From Neobacillus muris (GTDB lineage Bacteria > Bacillota > Bacilli > Bacillales > Cytobacillaceae): a stretch of 64,000 bases of DNA. Below are positions 1 through 8,735 of the stretch, one piece after another. A program made the position numbers and the translations under genes. The stretch is taken from NCBI RefSeq assembly GCF_943193175.1, contig NZ_CALPDF010000004.1:124001-188000 (forward strand). The letters are read 5' to 3'. A model generated the notes under the pieces. It did no database searches, was not told where the DNA came from, and saw only the letters and a program-made list of their open reading frames with translations. Every line of letters begins with the position of its first letter. Position 1 is the stretch's first letter.

Positions 1-133
1 ATTTTATTTTCACTAATCACTTTAACGAATGATAACCAGAATATCAAGGTTGTGCTTATGATGTAAGCGTGCCCATTTTGGATAATTTTTTTGCACTCCG
101 CAAAAATTGGATTTCTATTGGATGACAAATGAA

Positions 134-159
134 GAACCCGGACCAATCGATCCGGGTTC
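134..159. terminator. Hairpin downstream of yugJ
   Basis: A 9-bp perfect stem (GAACCCGGA / TCCGGGTTC) with an 8-base loop lies just past the stop codon of the alcohol dehydrogenase gene. The tail on either strand is only moderately T-rich (TTGTTC on the plus strand, TTCATTTG on the minus strand). Positions 1-133 show no convincing gene. Confidence 0.6.
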
Positions 160-166
160 TTGTTCA

Positions 167-1330
167 TTATAATGAAGCCCGATAAATGGCTAAAACATCT
201 TCATGATTCAACTTGGCAAATCGGCCAAATTCGCCATTTGCCATTGCCCGGTCCGCCATTACATCCAGTTTGCTGTCATCAATATCATAGTCTGCCAAGC
301 GGGATGGTGCCCCTATGCTGTTCCAGAATTCACGAAGTTTCCGAATGCCCTCCATGCCTGCTTCTTCTGCTGTTTTTCCATCCGGATTGACTCCAAACAC
401 TCTTACAGCCAATTTTTTAAAGCGCTCCGGCTTCACACTTAGATTATGCTCCATCCAGTGCGGGAATAAAATGGCAAGTCCGCCGCCATGCGGGATATCA
501 TACACGGCTGAAACAGCATGCTCAAGATTATGCGTTGCCCAATCTCCGTTATAGCCCATGTTTAACATGCCATTTAATGCCATGGTCCCACAGTAAAGAA
601 TCGTGGCACGGTGCTCATAATTTTCAAGGTCCTCCACCAATTTTGGCGCAGTCTCCATCACTGTCAAAAGCAAGCCTTCACACATGCGGTCCTGAAAATC
701 TGTGTTTTCTTCATGATGAAAATAGTGTTCGAACACGTGTGACATCATATCCACAATTCCGTAAATGGTTTGATTTTTTGGTACCGAAAAGGTATGTACC
801 GGGTCCAAAATGGAAAATTGCGGGAAGGTAAATGGACTGCCCCAGCCGTATTTTTCATTTGTTTCCCAGTTGGTAATGACGGAACCTGAGTTCATTTCAG
901 AACCAGTAGCAGCAAGCGTTAATACCGTACCAAATGGAAGCGCCTCTTTAGCGAATGCTTTTTTTGTCACAAGCTCCCAAGCATCGCCTTCATATTTTGC
1001 ACCTGCAGCAATAAGTTTCGTGCAGTCAATGACGCTTCCGCCTCCCACTGCAAGCAATAATTCAATTCCTTCCTGCTTACAAATTTCTATCCCTTTGCGT
1101 GCTGTGGTGACGCGCGGATTCGGCTCCACACCGGAAAGTTCAAAAACCTCCGCCCCAATTTCCTTTAACAGGTTCATAACTTTGTCATATAAACCGGTCC
1201 GTTTAATACTGCCGCCTCCATAGACAAGCAAAACTTTTTTGCCAAAGCGGGGGACCTCTGTTTTTAATTGGTCAAGCTGGTCTTTTCCGAAAATTAATTT
1301 AGTCGGGTTATTAAAGGTAAAATTTTGCAA
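167..1330 (-). CDS. yugJ: NAD(P)H-dependent butanol/alcohol dehydrogenase, iron-containing (YugJ)
   Basis: Cytosolic group III (iron-activated) alcohol dehydrogenase that interconverts medium-chain aldehydes and alcohols. It has 387 residues, the usual family length. The N-terminal nucleotide-binding part carries GGGS at 38-41 and [10 protein letters not shown] at 96-105. The metal site of this family is visible as Asp194 and His198 (VDMMSH), His267 (ATH) and His281 (PHGG), with the last two 14 residues apart as in FucO. The protein closely resembles my memory of B. subtilis YugJ. The start is a TTG at 1330 with GGAAGGTG and GGAG upstream; no better start is seen. It is followed by a hairpin and is probably monocistronic. 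The true substrate cannot be told from the sequence. Confidence 0.93.
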   Translation of the reverse strand: MQNFTFNNPTKLIFGKDQLDQLKTEVPRFGKKVLLVYGGGSIKRTGLYDKVMNLLKEIGAEVFELSGVEPNPRVTTARKGIEICKQEGIELLLAVGGGSVIDCTKLIAAGAKYEGDAWELVTKKAFAKEALPFGTVLTLAATGSEMNSGSVITNWETNEKYGWGSPFTFPQFSILDPVHTFSVPKNQTIYGIVDMMSHVFEHYFHHEENTDFQDRMCEGLLLTVMETAPKLVEDLENYEHRATILYCGTMALNGMLNMGYNGDWATHNLEHAVSAVYDIPHGGGLAILFPHWMEHNLSVKPERFKKLAVRVFGVNPDGKTAEEAGMEGIRKLREFWNSIGAPSRLADYDIDDSKLDVMADRAMANGEFGRFAKLNHEDVLAIYRASL

Positions 1331-1421
1331 ACTCCAGCACCTTCCTTTCCAGTTTCATTATAAATATAGTCTGTTATTTTGCCAAAAAAATTGGTTCATT
1401 CTCAGGGGGGGACCGATTTTT

Positions 1422-2624
1422 TCACCCCATTACTTTGCGAATCCGCTCAAGCGCCCAATCCAATTCTTCCTTCTTAATAACCAATGGCGGAGCAAACCGT
1501 ATAACATTGTCGTGAGTCTCCTTGCATAACAAACCCAGCTCTTTTAATTGTTCACAATATTTTCGCGCAGGTTCATTGAGAACCATGCCGATAAACAATC
1601 CCCGTCCACGCACTTCTTTTATCAGCGGATTTTGTATTTCTTTTAGTTTCTCAATAAAATACTCTCCAAGCTCCAGTGACCGTTCAGCAAGCTTTTCCTC
1701 TTCCAACACCTGGAGCGAAGCCATAGAAACCGCACATGCCATTGGATTTCCCCCAAAGGTGGATCCATGTGAACCTGGATTAAATACACCTAAAATATCT
1801 TTGTCCGCCGCAACACAAGAAATAAGAAATACCCCGCCGCCCAGTGCTTTCCCCAAGATATACAGATCCGGCTCAATCCCTTCCCAGTCACAAGCAAACA
1901 TTTTACCGGTTCTTCCTAGACCTGCTTGGATTTCATCAGCCATAAATAATACGTTATGCTGTTTACACAACTCATAAGCAGACTCTAAGTATCCTTCCGG
2001 CGGAATGACAATTCCGGCCTCCCCTTGAATAGGCTCTACTAAAAACGCCGCAGTATTCGGGGTTATCGCTGCTTTTAGCGCTTCCAAATCACCATAAGGG
2101 ACAAGCTTGATTCCAGGAAGCATGGGTCCAAATCCGCGTTTATACTCTTCCTCTGAAGATAAGGATACCGCTGTCATTGTCCGGCCATGGAAATTGCCTG
2201 CACAGCCAATAATTTCGGCTTTGTTTTCTTTAATCCCTTTTACATCATACCCCCAGCGCCTTGCCGCTTTTACCGCTGTCTCTACCGCTTCGGCACCTGT
2301 ATTCATGGGCAGTACCATTTCTTTATTCGTTAATTGGCAGATTTTCTCACACCATGGGCCTAGTTGATCATTATGGAAAGCACGTGATGTCAATGTTACC
2401 CGATCTGCTTGCTCCTTTAGTGCTTGAATGATTTTTGGATGGCGGTGTCCTTGATTGACTGCCGAGTAAGCACTTAGCATATCCATGTATTGGCTGCCTT
2501 CGGGGTCCTTTACCCATACCCCTTCGGCATAAGCAACCACAATCGGCAGCGGGTTATAATTTTTGGCCCCATACTTTTCAGTTACTTCAATAATTTCATT
2601 GGTTTTGTTTCTTACGGATGACAT
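1422..2624 (-). CDS. rocD: Ornithine aminotransferase RocD
   Basis: PLP-dependent ornithine--oxo-acid transaminase: ornithine plus 2-oxoglutarate gives glutamate semialdehyde plus glutamate, the route from arginine to proline and glutamate. The protein has 400 residues and class III aminotransferase features: Asp230 in the MADEIQ motif and the PLP lysine Lys259 in [10 protein letters not shown] set the start at the ATG at 2624 because GGGGAGGA sits 7 bases upstream; a start 21 bases earlier would lack a ribosome site. In B. subtilis rocD lies in the rocDEF operon. Here it stands alone between yugJ and yugI, with no arginine transporter or arginase beside it. I see no -12/-24 sigma-54-type promoter in the short upstream gap. 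Confidence 0.93.
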   Translation of the reverse strand: MSSVRNKTNEIIEVTEKYGAKNYNPLPIVVAYAEGVWVKDPEGSQYMDMLSAYSAVNQGHRHPKIIQALKEQADRVTLTSRAFHNDQLGPWCEKICQLTNKEMVLPMNTGAEAVETAVKAARRWGYDVKGIKENKAEIIGCAGNFHGRTMTAVSLSSEEEYKRGFGPMLPGIKLVPYGDLEALKAAITPNTAAFLVEPIQGEAGIVIPPEGYLESAYELCKQHNVLFMADEIQAGLGRTGKMFACDWEGIEPDLYILGKALGGGVFLISCVAADKDILGVFNPGSHGSTFGGNPMACAVSMASLQVLEEEKLAERSLELGEYFIEKLKEIQNPLIKEVRGRGLFIGMVLNEPARKYCEQLKELGLLCKETHDNVIRFAPPLVIKKEELDWALERIRKVMG

Positions 2625-2658
2625 AGCCGTTCCTCCCCAAATCAATTAGTAAGTAAAA

Positions 2659-2706
2659 AAATAAGGACTAGTACAAACAAAGAATATGCAAGTCCTAGAC
2701 CTTATT
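2659..2706 (-). terminator. Probable terminator of yugI
   Basis: On the minus strand AATAAGG pairs with CCTTATT across a long loop that contains a second AGGACT/AGTCC pairing. A run of seven T follows. It lies directly after the yugI stop and before rocD. Confidence 0.5.
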
Positions 2707-2710
2707 ATGG

Positions 2711-3109
2711 TTATTTTTTTATTGCGCCTTCACGCTGGGACTGGTCAATCCACTCCTGCAGCTTCTCTTTTAATGTGTTGAATCCCTGTTGTCCCTCGAC
2801 CTCTGGAATAATGGCGGCTGCTTGGCGCTTACGAGGCTTCTTGGCCTTTAGAGTTTGGGCAGGTGCTTCTTCAGTCGCTTTAATCGAAAGGCCGATTTTT
2901 CCAGCATTCTCATCAACGGATAACACTTTTACCTTAATTTCATCGCCAACCTTAAGGTGATCATTAATATCCTTTACATACCCGTGAGTAATTTCCGAAA
3001 TATGAACAAGACCTTGTGTATTTTCGTCTAATGCCACAAATGCTCCATATGGTTGAATTCCTGTTACTTTTCCTGTTATGATACTACCTGGTTCAAATTT
3101 TTCACTCAT
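2711..3109 (-). CDS. yugI: S1 RNA-binding domain general stress protein YugI
   Basis: A 132-residue protein with one S1 RNA-binding OB fold at about residues 6-75 (GSIITGKVTGIQPYGAFVAL, then GLVHISEI and VKVLSVD), followed by a basic linker (KAKKPRKRQ) and a C-terminal helix. This is the architecture of B. subtilis YugI (general stress protein 13), a ribosome-associated protein. It has a good ribosome site (AGGAGTGTTTTC-ATG) and its own sigma-A promoter about 55 bases upstream of the start. It is transcribed away from the HTH gene at 3330. Confidence 0.9.
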   Translation of the reverse strand: MSEKFEPGSIITGKVTGIQPYGAFVALDENTQGLVHISEITHGYVKDINDHLKVGDEIKVKVLSVDENAGKIGLSIKATEEAPAQTLKAKKPRKRQAAAIIPEVEGQQGFNTLKEKLQEWIDQSQREGAIKK

Positions 3110-3161
3110 GAAAACACTCCTAAATATACAATTTAATTTTCCTATTTATATGCAATAAATA

Positions 3162-3190
3162 ATTATATCATAATTAGATCTCCGAATCAA
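3162..3190 (-). promoter_or_regulatory. Sigma-A promoter of yugI
   Basis: Minus strand TTGATT (-35, 3185-3190), exactly 17 bases, then TATAAT (-10, 3162-3167). The -10 ends about 50 bases upstream of the yugI start codon. Confidence 0.7.
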
Positions 3191-3329
3191 AAAAGTATCC
3201 GCATCATTTGTGGGATTAACATTAAAATCCATGGATTTGTAACATAATTGTCAATTCAAAACTCAATATGAAGTTCATTCCATGGTAAACTAAGGTTGAA
3301 TAACCATTCAAAAAAAAGAGGTGATCAGT

Positions 3330-3575
3330 ATGAGCCGTTCAATGGGCCAAACCATTAAAGACGCACGGGAAATACGGAAGATGACTCTGGAGGAGCTTGC
3401 AAAAAAAATGAGAGTAGGGATCCATACGATTGAAAGATATGAATCCGGGGAGCAAATTCCTAGCAAGGAAACCATTTTAAAGCTGTCCACAGTATTGGAT
3501 ATCCCAGCTTCTGTCCTTAATGACAGCCAGAAACATCATACAGCCTCCTCACCAGAAGATTTTTATCAAATATAA
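3330..3575 (+). CDS. Small Xre-family helix-turn-helix regulator
   Basis: An 81-residue protein that is almost entirely a Cro/C1-type HTH domain: GQTIKDAREIRKMTLEELA (residues 6-24), then the recognition region around VGIHTIERYESG (29-40) and a hydrophobic closing helix (ILKLSTVLDIP). It has a short polar tail and no sensor domain. I chose the ATG at 3330 because AGAGGTG lies 6-7 bases upstream; the GTG at 3321 sits on that ribosome site. It is divergent from yugI, so it may act on the shared 3110-3329 intergenic region, but no operator is obvious. A strong terminator follows at 3714. Confidence 0.75.
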   Translation: MSRSMGQTIKDAREIRKMTLEELAKKMRVGIHTIERYESGEQIPSKETILKLSTVLDIPASVLNDSQKHHTASSPEDFYQI

Positions 3576-3713
3576 TAAATGAGAATAAGCTTGACCAAAT
3601 ATCCTAAGGATTCTCTGCATTCTCAATCATTTTTTCTTGGAAATAAGTATAAAGGCGGGAAGAACTGGATAACATGATTCTATAAGCTTTCTAGTATTCC
3701 CCCCCTTTTTGAG

Positions 3714-3745
3714 CGGACAACTTTTCAAAGTTGTCCGTTTTTTTT
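3714..3745 (+). terminator. Intrinsic terminator, plus strand
   Basis: A perfect 10-bp stem (CGGACAACTT / AAGTTGTCCG) with a 4-base loop is followed by a run of T. It lies 139 bases past the HTH gene, which has no other terminator. Confidence 0.8.
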
Positions 3746-3785
3746 GGGGAAAGCGAATGCTAGATGGCTCTGAACCCTTTTCTCA

Positions 3786-4049
3786 TTATATAGAACAGGA
3801 TTGGTCCGCTTTAATTTCCAGCAGCTTCAAGGCAATATGACAGCAACTTTCCTGCGGAATGACCCTTTCAAACGAGAATTCATAAATAGATTGGATTTGT
3901 TTCGCAAGTTTGGCAGGATCATCCATTACATGAACAGCCTGAATAACATCTGCAATCTCTGTTTCATAACCTCCCGCACGTAAGCCGAAAGGATCCCATT
4001 CGTTTAAAACGTCCACATAATTTAAGTTGGTTTGAACTTCTTCTCTCAT
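3786..4049 (-). CDS. yugE: DUF1871 family protein YugE
   Basis: An 87-residue cytosolic protein of the DUF1871 family, matching B. subtilis YugE in size and motifs (NYVDVLNEWDPFGL near the N-terminus, YETEIADVIQAVH in the middle, SCCHIALKLLEIK near the end). It is predicted to be an all-helical small fold with no known activity. The start is an ATG. It lies 46 bases downstream of the PH-domain gene on the same strand and may be cotranscribed with it. I infer no function. Confidence 0.8.
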   Translation of the reverse strand: MREEVQTNLNYVDVLNEWDPFGLRAGGYETEIADVIQAVHVMDDPAKLAKQIQSIYEFSFERVIPQESCCHIALKLLEIKADQSCSI

Positions 4050-4095
4050 GTTTCCACCTATCGTTTTTCTTCTGTCATTTTTTTGCCAAAATGCC

Positions 4096-4473
4096 TTATT
4101 TCAGCACATAGGCTGCCAGGACACTTTGGAGTTCATATATATTTAAGTTCTTATTGAATTGCTTTTGCAGCGGAAGAGCGTTTCCCGAAATCCAAATTTT
4201 CAATTCGGCATCCAAATCAAAGTTTCCCGCCGTTTCGATACTAAAGTGGGTGATACTTTTATACGGGATGGAATGATACTCCACTTTTTTTCCGGTCACT
4301 CCCTGTTTATCGACTAAAATTAACCGTTTATTTGAAAAGAGAAACAGGTCGCGGATCAGCTTATACGCCTTTTCAATTCTTTCATTTGGCGCCAAAATTT
4401 TAGCATATTCTTTTTCCACTTCGGCCACATTGATTTCAGAGGCATTTCCCATTAAGCCGTCAAAAAAACCCAT
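4096..4473 (-). CDS. Bacterial PH-domain protein
   Basis: A 125-residue cytosolic protein of the bacterial pleckstrin-homology type (bPH). It begins MGFFDGLMGN and contains the strand-turn patterns LFLFSNKRLILVDKQG, KVEYHSIPYKSITHFSIET and DLDAELKIWISG typical of this family, then a C-terminal helix. Homologues are common in Bacillus and mostly uncharacterised. I selected the ATG at 4473 because GAGGAG lies 7 bases upstream; two further ATG/AGG-type starts upstream overlap that site. YugE follows on the same strand. Confidence 0.8.
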   Translation of the reverse strand: MGFFDGLMGNASEINVAEVEKEYAKILAPNERIEKAYKLIRDLFLFSNKRLILVDKQGVTGKKVEYHSIPYKSITHFSIETAGNFDLDAELKIWISGNALPLQKQFNKNLNIYELQSVLAAYVLK

Positions 4474-4560
4474 ACACATTCTCCTCATGCTTTGATATTT
4501 TTTAGTATACCTATTGCCCTAGAGATAGAAAACGGAAAAGACTATTTTCCAATATTTATT

Positions 4561-5760
4561 TTAAATGTGGAGAGCTATTTGTTGGATCGAGTCCAGCAGC
4601 TTCTCACCTGTCATTATTGCTTCTCCTCCGCCCTGGGCAAAGCGGTCATTGCCTCCGCCTTTTCCATTAATAAGCCGGAGTGTTTTCTCTAGAATTTGTT
4701 TCATACTTTCATGTCTTGCTTCTCCTCGCGCGCATACTAGCTGGAGACGGTTTTCATTCTCTGATATGAGGAAAACTGCCGTTTGAGTATTTTCTGCCGT
4801 CACCTGTCGGGCCAATTGCTGAAGCTCTTGAATGGTACGGTTTTGAAAAACAGCTCCCACAAGGCGATGGCCGGATTTTTCGAGAAGTTCTCTTGCCTCA
4901 TTCCTAAGCATAAGCTCCTGATGTTTTTCCAGCTGTTTTTCGGCTGCTTTTATACTTTCAAGCATCCTGATAACAGCTTGCTCCATATCCTGTTCAGGGG
5001 CATTTAATAATTTGGCCAATTTCAGAAGAACTTTTTGCTTTTGGCCAAACTGGACCAAAACCCGCTCCCCACAAATAAAGCTTAGGCGGACTTTTTTCTT
5101 TTGCCGTTCCCAATTCAATATTTTAATCGCGCGAACCTCTCCTGTAGCTTTAGGATGGGTTCCGCCGCAGCCATTGTAATCAAAGCCGGGAATAATCACT
5201 AACCGAATATTGTCCTTTACTTTCGTTTCTTTCCTAAGAGGGAAATCTAAAAGCTCAGCTTCCGTAATCCACTTCGTCTCAATATCCCTGTTCTCGAGGA
5301 TGATTTGATTGGCCAAACGCTCAGCCTCTGCTGCCTGTTCATCAGACAGCTGTTCCGTCTCCAAATCAATAGTAACCGCCTCATTCCCAAGGTGAAAGCC
5401 AATTGTTTTATACTCAAATAAGTGATCAAAGGCAGCGGATAAAATATGCTGGCCTGCATGCTGCTGCATATGATCGAACCTGCGCTCCCAATTAATCGTG
5501 CATGGGACCGGCTCATTTAGATCATCTAAAGGTAAAGGGCTGTCAAGGTAATGAAAGATTTCCCCTTCCGCTTCTTCGACATTTAGGACCTGTTTATTGG
5601 CGATCATCCCGGTGTCGTTAGGCTGCCCTCCTCCTGTAGGATAAAAAGCGGTCTGATCCAGCACTGCCCGCCACTTGCCCTCCTTGTCCTGCTCCTGTCT
5701 TAAAACATGTGCTGTAAACGACGTTATGTATGGATCTTCGTAAAAAAGCTTAGTAGCCAA
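4561..5760 (-). CDS. Alanyl-tRNA editing protein, AlaX-type (SAD plus DHHA1 domains)
   Basis: A free-standing trans-editing protein that hydrolyses mischarged alanyl-tRNA (Ser- or Gly-tRNA-Ala). The N-terminal half has the TGGGQPNDTG motif and the HMQQHAGQHIL zinc motif (HxxxH), completed by CGGTH (CxxxH) later. The C-terminal third ends in a DHHA1-like segment with GKGGGNDRFAQGGG. There is no aminoacylation domain, so this is an editing factor and not AlaRS itself. The start is a TTG at 5760 with TAGGAG eight bases upstream, giving 399 residues and the LATKLFYEDPY N-terminus usual in the family. Reading from the earlier ATG at 5847 would add 29 residues without support. Confidence 0.88.
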   Translation of the reverse strand: MATKLFYEDPYITSFTAHVLRQEQDKEGKWRAVLDQTAFYPTGGGQPNDTGMIANKQVLNVEEAEGEIFHYLDSPLPLDDLNEPVPCTINWERRFDHMQQHAGQHILSAAFDHLFEYKTIGFHLGNEAVTIDLETEQLSDEQAAEAERLANQIILENRDIETKWITEAELLDFPLRKETKVKDNIRLVIIPGFDYNGCGGTHPKATGEVRAIKILNWERQKKKVRLSFICGERVLVQFGQKQKVLLKLAKLLNAPEQDMEQAVIRMLESIKAAEKQLEKHQELMLRNEARELLEKSGHRLVGAVFQNRTIQELQQLARQVTAENTQTAVFLISENENRLQLVCARGEARHESMKQILEKTLRLINGKGGGNDRFAQGGGEAIMTGEKLLDSIQQIALHI

Positions 5761-5830
5761 TTTAAACACTCCTATTTTTTTCAAACCTGCTAACCACATA
5801 TCCTCAGTATAGTAGAACAAGCCCAAAATG

Positions 5831-5860
5831 AAAACCTGCCCTTTCATGAAAGGCAGGCTT
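5831..5860 (-). terminator. Terminator of the hexapeptide-repeat gene
   Basis: The stem CCTGCC / GGCAGG is extended by CTTTCATGAAAG, which folds on itself. T-rich tails lie on both sides (TTTTCATTTT on the minus strand). It sits 60 bases past the stop of the repeat gene. Confidence 0.65.
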
Positions 5861-5919
5861 TTGGAATAGTAAAAGGAAAGGAAATGATATCCTTAACAAA
5901 CACATGCGGTTGAATGTTT

Positions 5920-6231
5920 TTAGTTTTTGGTATCTTTGTCCTTTCTATATCCTCCAAATTGGCCGAACTGTGGATATCCCCCCATTTGCGGATAGCCTCC
6001 CATTTGCGGATGGCCTCCCATTTGCGGATGGCCTCCCATTTGCGGATAACCTCCCATTTGCGGGTAGCCTCCCATTTGCGGATAGCCTCCCATTTGCGGA
6101 TAGCCTCCCATTTGCGGATGTCCTCCCATTTGCGGATAACCTCCCATTTGCGGGTAGCCTCCCATTTGCGGATAGCCTCCCATTTGTCCAAGAAGACTTT
6201 GCAGCCCACCGGAATATTGCCGTTTTGTCAT
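5920..6231 (-). CDS. Tandem hexapeptide (QMGGYP) repeat protein
   Basis: A 103-residue low-complexity protein. It has a short head ([15 protein letters not shown]), then twelve consecutive copies of QMGGYP or QMGGHP (residues 16-87; nine Tyr, three His), then [16 protein letters not shown]. The gene has a perfect ribosome site (AAAGGAGG, 8 bases before ATG), so expression is likely even though the repeat keeps all three minus-strand frames open. There is no signal peptide. Gly/Tyr/His-rich short repeats are common in Bacillus spore coat and crust proteins, so a spore surface role is a reasonable inference, but nothing in the sequence proves it. I do not recognise a named family. Confidence 0.75.
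   Translation of the reverse strand: MTKRQYSGGLQSLLGQMGGYPQMGGYPQMGGYPQMGGHPQMGGYPQMGGYPQMGGYPQMGGYPQMGGHPQMGGHPQMGGYPQMGGYPQFGQFGGYRKDKDTKN
5971..6186. repeat. Twelve 18-bp tandem repeats inside a coding region
   Basis: The array has the period CCCATTTGCGGATAGCCT (plus strand) and 216 bp in all. Units differ at a few sites, GATAGCC, GATGGCC, GATAACC, GGTAGCC and GATGTCC being the variants. Identical multi-unit blocks recur (GATAACC, GGTAGCC, GATAGCC at both 6043-6096 and 6133-6186), pointing to duplication of several units at once. Confidence 0.9.
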
Positions 6232-6350
6232 CGTGATCGCCTCCTTTTTGCCTCAAGATAGAGTATGTCTTTCTATTTGGATTAGCTTAGATATTCACCT
6301 AATTCTTTTAGAATCAACACCCAATTCCAATAAAAATGGGTTATTTCCCC

Positions 6351-6383
6351 GCAAAAAAAGAACAGCACAGGTCAGCTGTTCTT
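6351..6383 (-). terminator. Intrinsic terminator
   Basis: A 9-bp perfect stem (AAGAACAGC / GCTGTTCTT) is followed on the minus strand by seven T. It overlaps the stop codon of the small membrane protein gene. Confidence 0.85.
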
Positions 6384-6581
6384 TTGCTCGGTTTGATTAT
6401 TTCTTAAGCGCTCTTCTAATATTTTCGCCTTCTGTTCTTCCCGTTTAGATATCTTTACAAAAATACGCATGGCAATAAGGGCTCCCGCCATAAAAATCAC
6501 CAGCGATACAACTGCGGGAAAGTATTCGGATTTATCCTCCGGAAAATATAAAAACAACGACAAGACCAATGATTGAAACAT
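6372..6581 (-). CDS. Small membrane protein, unknown function
   Basis: A 69-residue protein with a hydrophobic helix at about residues 22-42 (FPAVVSLVIFMAGALIAMRIFV), preceded by a second weakly hydrophobic stretch at 1-13. It ends in a charged helix (KISKREEQKAKILEERLRNN). The ribosome site GGGAGA lies 8 bases before the ATG, and a terminator sits at the stop codon, so it is a real single-gene unit. I do not recognise a family. Confidence 0.7.
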   Translation of the reverse strand: MFQSLVLSLFLYFPEDKSEYFPAVVSLVIFMAGALIAMRIFVKISKREEQKAKILEERLRNNQTEQKNS

Positions 6582-6661
6582 TTGATATTCTCCCTTTCTG
6601 CAGAGAGCATGTACTAATACCTAATTATAGCAATATTACATGTTTCATTCCAATCATCAGC

Positions 6662-7402
6662 CTATTTAAGGACCTTAATTCCTTTTATGGTGACATCGTT
6701 TTGTGGTTTATCCTTTGCATCCACCGGCGTGCTGGCAATGGCATCGACCACATCCATTCCTTCAATGACCTGTCCAAAAACAGTATGCCGGCCATCCAGC
6801 CATGGGGTGCCGCCATTTTGGCCATAGGCATTGATTATTTCATCAGGGTAGCCCGCTTTTTTCATTTGTTCCTTCATCGAGGGGTCAAGCTTCGTGCTTT
6901 GGACGATGAAAAACTGGCTGCCATTTGTATTGGCACCTGCATTCGCCATCGATAACGCGCCGCGGATATTAAACAGATTTTGGGAGAATTCATCCTCAAA
7001 CGGTTTCCCCCAGACACTTTCCCCTCCCGTGCCATTTCCATTTGGGTCGCCGCCTTGAATCATAAAATCCTTAATCACTCGATGGAAAATGAGCCCATTA
7101 TAATATCCTTGTTCGCTATGTGTAATAAAATTTTCCACTGCTTTAGGAGCGTATTCCGGAAAAAGTTTGATTTTAATCGTTCCCATCGATGTCTCCATTT
7201 CCACAAGGCGCTCATTGTCCGAAACCTCATTTGTCAGCTGAGGATAAACGCGGTTTTCCACTTGGCTGTCTCCTTCCTTCTGCTCAGTCTTCGATTTGGA
7301 AGCTTCTTGCTTTGCTTTGTTATGACTTGTCCCACAGCCAGTGAGGCTTAGGAGCAGAACCAATGACAGGCATATTAGTATCATTTTCATATGGTTTCTC
7401 AT
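6662..7402 (-). CDS. Lipoprotein peptidyl-prolyl cis-trans isomerase, cyclophilin type
   Basis: A secreted, lipid-anchored cyclophilin that should catalyse proline isomerisation in proteins folding outside the membrane. The N-terminus is a lipoprotein signal ([19 protein letters not shown] with lipobox LTGC). A Lys/Glu/Ser-rich linker follows, then the cyclophilin domain with [29 protein letters not shown] and [14 protein letters not shown], including the active-site Arg of FHRV. I chose the ATG at 7402 (GGAGGAAAG upstream), which gives 246 residues; the longer reading adds eight residues upstream of the ribosome site. Divergent from kapB. Confidence 0.9.
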   Translation of the reverse strand: MRNHMKMILICLSLVLLLSLTGCGTSHNKAKQEASKSKTEQKEGDSQVENRVYPQLTNEVSDNERLVEMETSMGTIKIKLFPEYAPKAVENFITHSEQGYYNGLIFHRVIKDFMIQGGDPNGNGTGGESVWGKPFEDEFSQNLFNIRGALSMANAGANTNGSQFFIVQSTKLDPSMKEQMKKAGYPDEIINAYGQNGGTPWLDGRHTVFGQVIEGMDVVDAIASTPVDAKDKPQNDVTIKGIKVLK

Positions 7403-7519
7403 ACTAGCTTTCCTCCAATATTTCACTTTTATTAAAATAGGATTGCACTATATTTTTAATTTAGCTTTTTTCATAATAAAATGAAAGAAACAAATCTTGC
7501 TGGTTAAGGAGCGATCGTA

Positions 7520-7903
7520 GTGGAAAACATGAAGGAAGGCACTATTGTAACGGGAATCTACAAAACAGGGAAATATATCGGGGAAATTACAGAAGTCCGG
7601 CCACTGGATTATTTAGTAAGAGTGTTAGCCGTAATCAAACATCCTATGCAGGGTGATTTGCATCATCCAAAAGAGGCTGATGTAGCGTTTTTCCATGAAC
7701 GGCGTGCCCTAAGCTATAGGGAGCAGGCCAAAATCCCTAAACAGATGGTCAAGCCTTTTGACGGGGAAGTGCCGGGTTACCGTGAATCCTTGATAGAGGC
7801 GATTCACAAAATGAAAGAGGAACTAAAGGAAAAACCATCCGAATGGGCTGAAAAAAGTCTGCAAATGATTAACTCATTAGAACAGGATTATTTCAAAAAT
7901 TAA
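7520..7903 (+). CDS. kapB: Kinase-associated protein KapB
   Basis: A 127-residue protein matching B. subtilis KapB, which supports phosphorelay input to Spo0A through KinB at the onset of sporulation. Visible features are the N-terminal GTIVTGIYKTGKYIGEI strand region, the HPMQGDLHHP and FFHERRALSYRE motifs, and a C-terminal helix. The protein I see has no lipobox at the start despite the historical lipoprotein label. GTG start with AAGGAG upstream. It lies next to kapD, convergent with it, and the two share a bidirectional terminator. Confidence 0.9.
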   Translation: MENMKEGTIVTGIYKTGKYIGEITEVRPLDYLVRVLAVIKHPMQGDLHHPKEADVAFFHERRALSYREQAKIPKQMVKPFDGEVPGYRESLIEAIHKMKEELKEKPSEWAEKSLQMINSLEQDYFKN

Positions 7904-7907
7904 TGAT

Positions 7908-7942
7908 AAAAGGCCAAATCTGTTAAGAGGATTTGGCCTTTT
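7908..7942. terminator. Bidirectional terminator kapB/kapD
   Basis: A 13-bp perfect stem (AAAAGGCCAAATC / GATTTGGCCTTTT) with an A-run and a T-run at its feet serves both convergent genes. It reaches into the kapD stop codon. Confidence 0.9.
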
Positions 7943-8564
7943 ACGCGAATTCATTTAATAGCTTGGAAAAATCAATGCGATCACCTATGGTGGTCGGTTG
8001 TGGCTTTTCTAAATATCGTTTATCCTTTTCTACCAGCTTAAAGATATTATAGGTCGTCAAAGCATCGTCCAAGGCCCGGTGATGCCGGCCAGTGCCCTCT
8101 TTGCCATATTCTTGAACAGCTTTCCAAAGTCCCGTTTGATTTTGGTCTCCAAAGAATCGCTTGTACTCCATAGACAAATCTAATTCATGCGCATGAAACG
8201 GGAAAGGAACTCCCGCTGCCAAACAATTTTGCCTTAGTACCTTCATATCCATATTGCCCCAAGTAACAATAGTGGTGTCCAGTTTATTTTTTGCAAAATC
8301 CTCCAGTTTACGAATGAATTCAAAAAAGGATAAGCCTGTGTCTACTTGCTCCTGCGATATATGTAAGAACGATTTGCAGCGTTCCGATAATTTGGGGAAT
8401 TTTAGCGGAGTGACAAAGGATGAAAACTGCTCCATTATTTGATCATTGATCACAGCAACTATTCCAACCTCAATAATTTCTGCAAAGAAATCCTTCGACC
8501 GGACATTTCGCTCCGGCATAGTAAACTCAAAGTCAATAAATAGATACTGTTTCTTTATGGCCAT
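7941..8564 (-). CDS. kapD: 3'-5' exonuclease-fold sporulation inhibitor KapD
   Basis: A 207-residue DEDDh exonuclease-fold protein. Visible catalytic motifs are DFE in LFIDFEFTMPE (Exo I), an Asp in WGNMDMKVL (Exo II) and HRALDDALTTY (Exo III, with H four residues before D). B. subtilis KapD inhibits the KinA route to sporulation; whether it does so by degrading nucleic acid is not settled by sequence. Start set at the ATG at 8564 with AAGGTGG upstream, giving the MAIKKQYLFIDFEF N-terminus. The neighbouring kapB gene supports the assignment. Confidence 0.9.
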   Translation of the reverse strand: MAIKKQYLFIDFEFTMPERNVRSKDFFAEIIEVGIVAVINDQIMEQFSSFVTPLKFPKLSERCKSFLHISQEQVDTGLSFFEFIRKLEDFAKNKLDTTIVTWGNMDMKVLRQNCLAAGVPFPFHAHELDLSMEYKRFFGDQNQTGLWKAVQEYGKEGTGRHHRALDDALTTYNIFKLVEKDKRYLEKPQPTTIGDRIDFSKLLNEFA

Positions 8565-8691
8565 TAAATTCACCACCTTTTCATTCATCTGTAATACATT
8601 ATATAAAAAAACTGTACTAGATAATTGTGCTTATATCTTACATTATAGCATGAATTCCCATTAAATTTTTTAAATTTTGAATAAACAGAGC

Positions 8692-8722
8692 TAAAAAAAA
8701 GGATAGAAAAATCTATCCTTTT
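8692..8722 (-). terminator. Terminator of the YuxO gene
   Basis: The minus-strand stem AAAAGGATAG / CTATCCTTTT with a 6-base loop is followed by T-rich sequence. It lies 14 bases beyond the stop codon. Confidence 0.85.
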
Positions 8723-8735
8723 CCCATTTGCAGCA

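Noticed and set aside
1..133. A gene at the left edge of the window
   Set aside because: Short and AT-rich, with no start, ribosome site or protein-like frame on either strand.
5844..6261. Other open frames across the 18-bp repeat on both strands
   Set aside because: An 18-bp stop-free repeat opens many frames at once. Only the frame starting at 6231 has a ribosome site and a terminator.
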